Positions 1-7,449 of a DNA stretch of 64,000 bases are shown here, in pieces (within the stretch, counting starts at the first letter, position 1; every line of letters starts with the position of its first letter). The position numbers and the translations under genes are program-made. Origin of the DNA: CAYRVX01 sp964427875 (GTDB lineage: Bacteria; Planctomycetota; Phycisphaerae; SM23-33); contig CAYRVX010000008.1 in the NCBI GenBank assembly GCA_964427875.1, positions 44,647 through 108,646 on the forward strand, given 5' to 3'. The notes under the pieces were generated by a model. It had not been told where the DNA came from, did no database searches, and saw only the letters and a list, made by a program, of their open reading frames with translations.

Positions 1-1440
1 GATCCCCGGGGCCAGGCAGGCCAGTCGGTACAACCAGCCTTGCGAGGGCTTGCCCAGGATCTCGCAGACCACGAAGCCGTTGATCAGCATGAGGATGATA
101 ATGCTGGAGATGGCCATGCCGACCACGCCGACGCCGAAGACGTAGTGGGAGAAGCCCTTGCCGGTAAGCGGCTTGAGCGACTCGGCCAGGTCGAACGCAT
201 CGCGTTTGATCAGCATGGCGGCCATCCGGCGGTCCGCCTCGGGCAGGGCGTCGATGAGCGGCCTCCTCAGCGCGCTGACCTCGGCAGCCCTGGCCTTGGC
301 GTCGAGGCCCTTGTCCTTCGCCAGTTGTTCGACCTTCTGGTTGATCGGCTTGGCCTCTTGGGGCCTCTCCTCCTGGACGCGCTTCCAGGCGAAGCCCTCG
401 AACTGGCCCTTGGCCTTGCCGTGCGGGACGACCAGGGCGCCTTGAGGGCCCTTCTCGCCCAGGAAGCCCGGCGTCGGGCGGGCATGGAACCGGGATGCCG
501 ACGCGATCACCACGCACCCCGTTGCCAGGATGAACGGGACGAACAGGCCCGTGGAGAGATCGAAGATCGCCAACCCGCGGAAGTCGCGGTCCCAGCCTCG
601 CTTCAGCATGGAATACGGCAGAAGGAAAGTCATGTTGATGCCGACGGCAGTGGCCGTCACGGTGATCATCACGTCGCGCTGGCTGGTCAGGATCTGGCTC
701 CTCCAGAACTCCTGGAACTTGGCGTCCACAGCCTGAAGGTAAGGCGTGAAGGTGTCGGCGGGCTCGAACAGGAGCCTTGGATTTGGCACGAGGCCCCGGG
801 AGATGGAGCCCCAGTCCAGCGCCCCCTCGGTACTCATCTTTATGACCACACCGAAGAAGCAGACGATGATGAGGGCCACCATGATCTTCAGCAGGACCTC
901 GAAGGCCTTGATCCCCTTGCTGCCGGTATCGTAGAACCACACGACGACGGCGCAGACCACGAAGATGATCCCGCCGATGATGATGTTGGCGTGGGTCACG
1001 GTCATGGCCTCGGCGCCGAAGGCCGCGGGCATGAGGTTCTCGCGGACCGACGAAGTGGCCAGGCTGAACTGGGGCATGGCCCAGACGAGGTTGGCCATCA
1101 GCGTCGCGATGGCCCAGCCCCAGCCCAGCACGGGGTTGATGTGGTGGTTGATCGCGTCGAACGGGCGCTCGCCGGTCGAGAGCGTGACGTAGGCGATAGC
1201 CCCGAGCATGATCACGCCGAGGATCATCGCCAGCGGCTGGACCCACATGGCCGAGAAGCCGAAGAAGATGCCCAGGAACAGGCTGCCGGCCAGCGAGCCG
1301 CCTCCGAGCGTGATGGCGCTTTGGAGCCAGCCGGGCCCGGAAAGCCTCGTGTAGGCGGCCAGCTTTGCCAGCGTGCCCCTTCGGACGGCGTTTGCGATGA
1401 GTTGACGGTCTCTCTCGACGTCGGTCTGACCTTCGGCCAT
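1..1440 (-). CDS. Nramp-like divalent metal transporter (3' end outside window)
   Basis: 480 residues are visible and the stop codon lies beyond the window edge. The start ATG at 1440 is preceded by GGCAGGAG. Several hydrophobic helices alternate with short loops: the first carries GPGWLQSAITLGGGS and a later one NMTFLLPYSMLKRGW, both reminiscent of planctomycete proteins assigned to the Nramp Mn/Fe transporter family. The classical Nramp signatures DPGN (helix 1) and MPH (helix 6) are absent, so metal selectivity cannot be inferred. A charged soluble insert of roughly 110 residues (about 300-415) interrupts the membrane part before another helix. Inner-membrane location is expected. Family assignment is moderate; an uncharacterised LeuT-fold permease is the alternative. 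Confidence 0.6.
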   Translation of the reverse strand, partial: MAEGQTDVERDRQLIANAVRRGTLAKLAAYTRLSGPGWLQSAITLGGGSLAGSLFLGIFFGFSAMWVQPLAMILGVIMLGAIAYVTLSTGERPFDAINHHINPVLGWGWAIATLMANLVWAMPQFSLATSSVRENLMPAAFGAEAMTVTHANIIIGGIIFVVCAVVVWFYDTGSKGIKAFEVLLKIMVALIIVCFFGVVIKMSTEGALDWGSISRGLVPNPRLLFEPADTFTPYLQAVDAKFQEFWRSQILTSQRDVMITVTATAVGINMTFLLPYSMLKRGWDRDFRGLAIFDLSTGLFVPFILATGCVVIASASRFHARPTPGFLGEKGPQGALVVPHGKAKGQFEGFAWKRVQEERPQEAKPINQKVEQLAKDKGLDAKARAAEVSALRRPLIDALPEADRRMAAMLIKRDAFDLAESLKPLTGKGFSHYVFGVGVVGMAISSIIILMLINGFVVCEILGKPSQGWLYRLACLAPGI

Positions 1441-1714
1441 GTCTCCTGCCTTTCTGCCAGCGTCGCCAGCCGCGGCTGAACGGTCCGCAGCGAACACGTT
1501 TCTGCCCGCGCCCCGGCGACTTGCATCGTGATAGTGCACACTGGCTGGCCGTGATTCAAGACATTCTTCCCCGCCACGTGGGGCGCAAGCCCTACCCGCC
1601 GCGGCAAATCCCGGGTGGGGGAGGCAGCGGTTTCGCTTGGGCTCGCCCGGCCGCGACGGTAGAATCTTCGACGAAGCTGAAATCGCTAGGGGCGACCAAG
1701 GTGAAAGGGCAGGA

Positions 1715-2809
1715 ATGATGGGTGACAACGAGATGACCCGGCGTGACTTCATCCGGGACAGCGCGGCGGTGGCGGCGGGTGTCGCCGCAGTGACAGCCGG
1801 GGGTCGCCGGGCGGGAGCCGTCAAGTCTGCAACCGGCGCCAAGCCCTGGAAAAAGACCCGCAGCTACAACCCGGACATGGAGTACCGCCGGCTGGGCAAG
1901 ACGGGGCTCTGGGTCTCGGCCGTCTCGCTGGGCGGGCACTGGAAGCGCATCGACAAGATGCTGGGGGGCGCCCAGCCCCGGCGCGGCCGATCCGCGTTTG
2001 ATCAGAACCGCCACGACGTCGTCACGCGGTGCCTGGAGGTGGGCATCAACTACGTGGACGCCTGCTGCGGCGAGGAGATCCTCGCCTACGCCAAGGCGCT
2101 CCGCGGGCGGCGAGAGAAGATGTACTTCGGCTACTCCTGGCACGTGAAGGAATCGCGCTTCCCGCAGTGGCGCTCCGCCAAGAGGCTGCTCCAAGGCCTG
2201 GACGAGGGCCTCAGGGATGCGAAGCTGGAGTACGTGGACTTGTGGCGAATCTCGATGCTCACCCAGGGCAGCCGGCATACCGACGGCGAGGCCGAGGAGA
2301 TGGCCGCGGCGCTGGAGAAGGCCAGGAAGCAGGGCAAGACGCGCTTCATCGGCCTTTCCTCCCACGACCGCCCGTGGATCAGGAAGGTCATCGAGAAGTA
2401 CCCCGACCAGATCGAGGCCATCCTGACACCGTACACCGCCGACTCGAAGGAGCTGCCCAAGGACAGCCTCTTCGAGACGGTAAGGAAGCACGACGTGGGC
2501 GTGCTCGGCATCAAGCCGTTCGCGAGCAACTCGCTGTTCAGGGGCGACGGCTCGCCGGACGGCCCGCACGCCGCCGAGGACGACAGGCGGGCGCGCCTGG
2601 CGATTCGCTACATCCTCAACAACCCGGCCGTCACCGCGCCGATCCCCGGCCTCATCAGCATCCACCAGGTGGACAACATGGTCCAGGCCCTGAAGGAGCG
2701 CCGCAAACTGGACCTGCCCGAGAAGGCCGAACTGAAGAGCGCCACCGACGAGATGTGGGCCAGGCTGCCCGAGGGCTACCAGTGGCTCAGGCAGTGGGAG
2801 TACGTGTAG
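1715..2809 (+). CDS. Tat-exported aldo/keto reductase-like protein with degenerate active site
   Basis: 364 residues. Two ATGs in tandem (1715, 1718) follow AAAGGGCAGGA, and either may start the protein. The N-terminus has a twin-arginine motif TRRDFIRD followed by an Ala/Gly-rich hydrophobic stretch, so export by Tat is expected. From about residue 50 the aldo/keto reductase barrel is recognisable (YRRLGKTGLWVSAVSLGG; C-terminal NNPAVTAPIPGL). Of the usual Asp-Tyr-Lys-His tetrad only the Asp in NYVDAC is obvious: the Tyr site reads CCGEE, the Lys strand reads MYFGYSW and the His strand reads DLWRISM. It heads a co-directional run with a cytochrome 32 nt downstream. Catalysis as a NADPH reductase is doubtful; an exported redox or binding role is inference. 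Confidence 0.8.
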   Translation: MMGDNEMTRRDFIRDSAAVAAGVAAVTAGGRRAGAVKSATGAKPWKKTRSYNPDMEYRRLGKTGLWVSAVSLGGHWKRIDKMLGGAQPRRGRSAFDQNRHDVVTRCLEVGINYVDACCGEEILAYAKALRGRREKMYFGYSWHVKESRFPQWRSAKRLLQGLDEGLRDAKLEYVDLWRISMLTQGSRHTDGEAEEMAAALEKARKQGKTRFIGLSSHDRPWIRKVIEKYPDQIEAILTPYTADSKELPKDSLFETVRKHDVGVLGIKPFASNSLFRGDGSPDGPHAAEDDRRARLAIRYILNNPAVTAPIPGLISIHQVDNMVQALKERRKLDLPEKAELKSATDEMWARLPEGYQWLRQWEYV

Positions 2810-2841
2810 AGAACGGTCTTCCGTGATGTCCCCGGAAAGGA

Positions 2842-3357
2842 ATGCAAGTGCGATACGTCATGTGGACGCTGCTAGCGGCGCCGGCGGCCTTCTTTGCCGG
2901 AGCGTGCCTTCAGGAAGACCCCCAGCAGTTCGGAGACGAGCCCGTCGCCAACGGCAGCGCGGCCTACAACACGTTCTGCTACGTCTGCCATCTGAACTTC
3001 AAGAAAGAGGAGCTCGTCGTGTGCCACGCGAGGGTCGGGGTCGGCTGTGCGGAGTGCCACGGAAAGTCCGAAGACCACAGTGCCGACGAGGACAACGTGA
3101 CCCCGCCGGACATCATGTACCCCAAGCGAAAGGTCAACCGCCACTGCACGAAGTGCCACGGCCGGACCAAGATCGCCAAGGAGGCCGAGCACAAGCCCCT
3201 CCTGGCGGGCACGGCTACGTTCAAGAAACACTGCACCGACTGCCACGGCGGCCACCGGATCGCCGTCCGCACGCGGCGATGGGACAAGGAGACCGGCAAG
3301 CTCATCGGCGACGACGGCGTGCGGATGGTCGCGACCCAGCCAGCCGAGAAGAAGTAG
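2842..3357 (+). CDS. Tetrahaem c-type cytochrome, exported (possibly lipoprotein)
   Basis: 171 residues with four CxxCH haem-attachment motifs at residues 46-50, 69-73, 102-106 and 131-135, plus extra His residues that could be distal ligands. The N-terminus is a short signal peptide (LLAAPAAFFAGAC) ending at Cys22. This resembles a lipobox but with Ala at -3, so lipid attachment is uncertain. The ATG at 2842 follows GGAAAGG directly. It lies between two Tat-exported aldo/keto reductase-like genes (32 nt after one, 55 nt before the other), suggesting it accepts or donates electrons for them outside the cytoplasm. Haem attachment would need the cell's cytochrome c maturation system, not encoded here. 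Cytochrome assignment is secure; the partner is inference. Confidence 0.88.
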   Translation: MQVRYVMWTLLAAPAAFFAGACLQEDPQQFGDEPVANGSAAYNTFCYVCHLNFKKEELVVCHARVGVGCAECHGKSEDHSADEDNVTPPDIMYPKRKVNRHCTKCHGRTKIAKEAEHKPLLAGTATFKKHCTDCHGGHRIAVRTRRWDKETGKLIGDDGVRMVATQPAEKK

Positions 3358-3412
3358 GCCCCATTTCTCGACAGAGAGAGACGGGGCTTGGGCCCCAGGA
3401 GAACGTGAAACA

Positions 3413-4567
3413 ATGCACAGGGACAGGCAGCTTCCGCGTCGGCAGTTTCTGAAGACCACGGCCTCGCTGGGCGCCGGCGTGGCGGCGGGGCTCGGCCGCG
3501 AGGTGGCCGCAACCGCCGCCGTCGCCGAGCCCGCGAGGCGGAAACGCGACGCGAGACCCAAGCTCGAAATGCGCAACGCCCGGGAAGGAATCCTCTACAA
3601 GCGGCTCGGCCGGACCAACTTCATGGTCAGCACCTTGTCGTTCGGGGGCTATCATCTATCCTCCAAGTCGCTGGGGATCTTCGACGCGGCCGTCCGGCGC
3701 GGCGTGAACTTCATCATGGCGCACCCGGGCAACTCCACGAAGGCGCTCGGCAAGTGGTTCGGGACGCAGGGCAACCGTGAGCGGGTCTTCCTCGGCCTGG
3801 CGGCAGGGGTGAAGGGCATCGACACCCACCTGAAGGCCATGAACACCGACTGCGTCGACCTGCTGATGGTGGCCATCCACAAGCCCGCATCGGTCGCCCG
3901 CGAGGAGGTGCCCCGGCTCTTCGAGGCGATGAAGAAAGCCGGCAAGGCCCGGTACCTGTGCCTGGTGTTCCACGGCAACCTTCCGGGCGTCTGGAAGGAG
4001 GGCGTGAAGGCCGGCTGGTACGACGTGCTGCTGTGCCCGTACAACTTCCCCTCGCGGCCGGAACTCAAACCGCTGATCCCCGCCGCCAAGGCCAAGGACA
4101 TCGGCCTGATGGCGATGAAGGGCGCGCGGGCCGTTCCCAAGGGCAAGGACTTCGTCTCGGCGTGCAAGACGTTTCTGGCCGACGGGATGGCCACGGTGCT
4201 CAAGACGATCCAGGACACCAAGCAGTTGGCCGACTGCCTTCGCCTGGCCGTGAAGGGCGATGCGACGGCGCCCGCCAAGGCGGCGCAGATCGACTGTTCC
4301 GGCCAGTGCACGCTCTGCGGGGCGTGCAGCCCGTGCCCCGAGGGTGTGGCGATCCAGGACATCCTGCGGACGTACCAGTACTATGCGCGCGATCTGGGCT
4401 GCATGGAGCGGGCGCTCGAACGATACGCGGCGATTCCGTTGTCGGCGCTGGCGACGGCGTGCACGGACTGCGGGCGCTGCGAGACGCTCTGCCCCCGGGA
4501 CCTGCCCATCCGCCGCCTGATTCGCGAGGCGCACCTCGAACTGGAGCTGGAACTGGCTCGAAGTTGA
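3413..4567 (+). CDS. Tat-exported aldo/keto reductase-ferredoxin fusion
   Basis: 384 residues. The start ATG has AGGAG 10 nt upstream. Twin-arginine signal RRQFLK (residues 9-14) precedes an Ala/Gly hydrophobic segment. Residues about 58-285 follow the aldo/keto reductase barrel (YKRLGRTNFMVSTLSFGGY). The C-terminus carries two cysteine clusters, CTLCGACSPCP and CTDCGRCETLCP, typical of a bacterial two-[4Fe-4S] ferredoxin domain. The catalytic His is kept (VAIHKP), but the Asp-Tyr segment reads NFIMAHPGNS and the Lys strand VFLGLAAG, so the canonical tetrad is largely lost. Tat export fits a protein folded with its clusters in the cytoplasm. Its place beside a tetrahaem cytochrome suggests electron flow between iron-sulfur and haem centres; this is inference. 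Confidence 0.85.
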   Translation: MHRDRQLPRRQFLKTTASLGAGVAAGLGREVAATAAVAEPARRKRDARPKLEMRNAREGILYKRLGRTNFMVSTLSFGGYHLSSKSLGIFDAAVRRGVNFIMAHPGNSTKALGKWFGTQGNRERVFLGLAAGVKGIDTHLKAMNTDCVDLLMVAIHKPASVAREEVPRLFEAMKKAGKARYLCLVFHGNLPGVWKEGVKAGWYDVLLCPYNFPSRPELKPLIPAAKAKDIGLMAMKGARAVPKGKDFVSACKTFLADGMATVLKTIQDTKQLADCLRLAVKGDATAPAKAAQIDCSGQCTLCGACSPCPEGVAIQDILRTYQYYARDLGCMERALERYAAIPLSALATACTDCGRCETLCPRDLPIRRLIREAHLELELELARS

Positions 4568-4725
4568 GAGCTTACGACGACTCGCGGCCGCTTCGCCGGA
4601 GAAGACAAGGTAACGCCCGATTGCTTCGGTTGACCGGAAGCGATAGGCTTGTCCGATCCGGCGGGCCGGCCGGAACCCTTCATTGGCCGGGCCGTTCAAC
4701 AAGAAGCCGATAGGAGAAAAGCACA

Positions 4726-5991
4726 ATGGATCAGAGAGACGGCCTGACCCGCCGCCAGTTGCTGAGGCGAGCGGCAGCCGGCACGGCCGCGGTGGCGACC
4801 CCGTACATCCTGACGTCCGGCGCCCTGGGCGGCGAGGATCAACTGCCCGCCAGCGAACGGATCACGCTGGGGGTCATCGGCACGGGCGGCCGGGCCGGCG
4901 CCTTCCTGGGCAAGGAGCCCATCCTCGCCATCTGCGACGTGGACGCCGAGCGCCGCAAGAAGGCCAAGGCGCGAGTGCGGACCGATGGCTGCGCGGTTTG
5001 CAGCGACTTCCGTGAGATCCTCGCGCGCGAGGACATCGACGCGGTCGTGATCACGGCGCCGGACCACTGGCACTGCCAGATGTCCGCGATGGCCGCCAAG
5101 GCCGGCAAGGACGTCTACTGCGAGAAGCCGCTTACGTCCTACATCTCCGAGGGCCGGGCGCTCGCCGAGGTGGTCCGCCGCTACGGCACGGTCTTCCAGA
5201 CGGGCAGCCAGCAGCGGTCGGACGGCAAGTTCCGCCTCGCCTGCGAGCTGGTCCGCAACGGGCGGATCGGCGAGGTCAAGACGATCACCGTGGGGATCCC
5301 CGGCGGCAAGAGCGTTCCCGACGAGCCGCCCGAGCCGATCCCGGAAGGCTTCGACTACGACATGTGGCTGGGTCCGGCGCCGTGGGCGCCGTACACGAAG
5401 AGCCGGTGCTTCTACAATTTCCGGTTCCAGCTCGACTATGCCGCCGGCAAGCTCAGCGACTGGGGCGCCCACCACCTGGACATCGCCCAGTGGGGCATCG
5501 GCGCCGAGCGGAGCGGACCCGTCGAGCTCGAGGGCGTCGGCGAGTTCCCCACCGAGGGCATCTTCGACGCGGCGGTGAACTACCGGTTCACGGCCACCTA
5601 CCCCGACGGCGTCAAGCTGACCTGCACCAACAACTTCAAGAACGGCATCCTCTTCGAGGGCACCGAGGGCGAGGTGTTCGTGACCCGCGGGCGGCTGGAG
5701 ACAAAGCCCGAGTCGCTGAGAAGCACCGTGATCGGGCCCGGGGAGGTCCACCTGTACCACAGCAGCGGGCACTGGAGCAACTTCATCGAGTGTGTCCGGT
5801 CGCGGGAGGAGACGGTCGCGCCCGTGGAGATCGCCCACCGGTCCGTGTCGATCTGCCACCTCGCCAACGTCGCCATGCTGCTGAGGCGCAAGGTAAAATG
5901 GGACCCCCAAAGAGAGGAGTTCCCCGGCGACGACGCGGCCAATCGCATGCGGATGATCAACCGCGCCCGGCGCGAGCCGTGGCGCATATAG
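4726..5991 (+). CDS. Tat-exported Gfo/Idh/MocA oxidoreductase
   Basis: 421 residues. The start ATG lies close behind AGGAG. Twin-arginine motif TRRQLLRR (residues 8-15) opens the signal peptide. The Rossmann domain shows GTGGRAG at 52-58 and the family EKP motif at 133-135. The C-terminal domain contains YDMWLGPAPWAPY and the segment WGAHHLDIAQWG, in which His residues usually form the substrate site. Members oxidise or epimerise sugars and inositols with tightly bound NAD(P), and exported members are common in planctomycetes. The next gene is a paralogue sharing these motifs, pointing to tandem duplication. The substrate cannot be read from the sequence. Confidence 0.9.
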   Translation: MDQRDGLTRRQLLRRAAAGTAAVATPYILTSGALGGEDQLPASERITLGVIGTGGRAGAFLGKEPILAICDVDAERRKKAKARVRTDGCAVCSDFREILAREDIDAVVITAPDHWHCQMSAMAAKAGKDVYCEKPLTSYISEGRALAEVVRRYGTVFQTGSQQRSDGKFRLACELVRNGRIGEVKTITVGIPGGKSVPDEPPEPIPEGFDYDMWLGPAPWAPYTKSRCFYNFRFQLDYAAGKLSDWGAHHLDIAQWGIGAERSGPVELEGVGEFPTEGIFDAAVNYRFTATYPDGVKLTCTNNFKNGILFEGTEGEVFVTRGRLETKPESLRSTVIGPGEVHLYHSSGHWSNFIECVRSREETVAPVEIAHRSVSICHLANVAMLLRRKVKWDPQREEFPGDDAANRMRMINRARREPWRI

Positions 5992-6051
5992 TGCCCGATG
6001 AAGTCAGGCCCGGCGGCCGGAATGCTCACCGGGCAGAAGGAGCAGGGCAGG

Positions 6052-7350
6052 ATGAGCGTCAACAGGCGGATCACGCGCCGCGTATTCCTGAAGGGGGCCG
6101 CCGCGGCCGCCTTCGGCACGCCGCACGTGGTCACGTCACCCGTCTCGGCCGCGCCGCCGCCGCGGGGCGCCAACGACCGCATCAACGTGGCCTGCATCGG
6201 CGTCAGGAACATGGGCGGCGGCCACCTGGGGACGCTGCTGGGCAACCCGGAGGCGCAGGTCGTCGCGATCTGCGACGTCGACGAGAAGATCCGCGCCGCC
6301 GGCCTCCAGCGTGCACTGAAGGCCTACGCCGACCGCAAGCGCGACGGGCTGTTCAAGGGCACCGACGGCTACGGCGATTTTCGCGAGGTGATGGCCCGCG
6401 AGGACATCGACGCGGTGGTCATCGCCGTGCCCGACCACTGGCACGCGCCCATCGCCATCGCCGCCTGCGGGGCGGGCAAGGACGTGTACGTCGAGAAACC
6501 CATGACGCTGGCCATCAGGGAAGGGCGCGCCATGATCCGGGCCGCGCGACGCCACGCACGCGTCCTCCAGGTCGGCAGCCAGCGGCGGTCGACCAGCAAC
6601 TGGCGCCTCGCCTGCGAGCTGGTCCGCAACGGCCGGATCGGAAAGCTCCTTCGCGTCGAGACCAGCCTCCCCACGCGGCCAGCCAAGGTGATGCCCTGGA
6701 AGCCCGAGCCCGTGCCGCCGGAACTGGACTACGACATGTGGCTGGGGCCGGCGCCCTGGGCGCCCTATACCACGAACCGGTGCCACTACAACTTCCGGTT
6801 CGTCCGCGACCACTCCGGCGGCGAGATGACCAACACCGGCGCCCACTGGTTCGACATAGCCCAGTGGGGCATCGGCGCCGACGACGGCGGCCCCGTCGAG
6901 GTCGAGGGCACCGGCGAGCACCACTGCGAAGGGCTCTGGGACACGTTCCACCACGTCCGCGTCGAATGGACCTACGCCAACGGCGTGAAGCTCGTCTGCA
7001 CCAACAGCGGCAGCACGAGATTCATCGGGACCGAGGGCTGGATCCAGGCCGACGCGCGGCTGGCCGAGCCCGCCTCGGTCCTCAAGTCCACGATCGGCCC
7101 CAACGAGATACACCTGTATCCTTCCCGCGGCTCGCACATGCTGAACTTCCTCGACTGCGTCCGTTCGCGAGCCGAGCCGGCCGCGCCCGTCGAAGTGGGC
7201 CACCGCACCGCAACCGTGTGCCACATCGGCAACATCGCCATGATCCTCGGACGGAAGCTCCAGTGGGACCCCCTCAAGGAGGAGTTTCCCGGCGACGACG
7301 AGGCCAACCGCATGATGTGGCGGCCATATCGAAGTCCGTGGCATTTATAG
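6052..7350 (+). CDS. Tat-exported Gfo/Idh/MocA oxidoreductase, tandem paralogue
   Basis: 432 residues from the ATG at 6052, chosen because AAGGAG lies 10 nt upstream and the Tat motif TRRVFLKG then falls at residues 8-15. An in-frame ATG at 5998 would add 18 residues but has no clear ribosome site. The EKP motif is at 148-150. The C-terminal domain repeats the neighbour's YDMWLGPAPWAPY and keeps TGAHWFDIAQWG. It differs from the upstream paralogue in having an insertion after the first Rossmann strands (RALKAYADRKRDG), so the pair has probably diverged in substrate. It is the last gene of the co-directional redox run; the following HEAT-repeat gene has its own ribosome site 99 nt on. Confidence 0.9.
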   Translation: MSVNRRITRRVFLKGAAAAAFGTPHVVTSPVSAAPPPRGANDRINVACIGVRNMGGGHLGTLLGNPEAQVVAICDVDEKIRAAGLQRALKAYADRKRDGLFKGTDGYGDFREVMAREDIDAVVIAVPDHWHAPIAIAACGAGKDVYVEKPMTLAIREGRAMIRAARRHARVLQVGSQRRSTSNWRLACELVRNGRIGKLLRVETSLPTRPAKVMPWKPEPVPPELDYDMWLGPAPWAPYTTNRCHYNFRFVRDHSGGEMTNTGAHWFDIAQWGIGADDGGPVEVEGTGEHHCEGLWDTFHHVRVEWTYANGVKLVCTNSGSTRFIGTEGWIQADARLAEPASVLKSTIGPNEIHLYPSRGSHMLNFLDCVRSRAEPAAPVEVGHRTATVCHIGNIAMILGRKLQWDPLKEEFPGDDEANRMMWRPYRSPWHL

Positions 7351-7449
7351 TGAAATGAGGGTATAGTCAGCAGCCCCTGCTCGTCCGGCCACAGGCCGGC
7401 GGGGACGGGAATGAGAAGCTTTCGGGAACCTATGGACAAGGAGAGATCG

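Noticed and set aside
40..1479. Long plus-strand open frame opposite the transporter
   Set aside because: Composition is Asp/Glu/His/Gly/Arg-rich with no fold pattern; it mirrors the minus-strand membrane protein, which has helices and a ribosome site.
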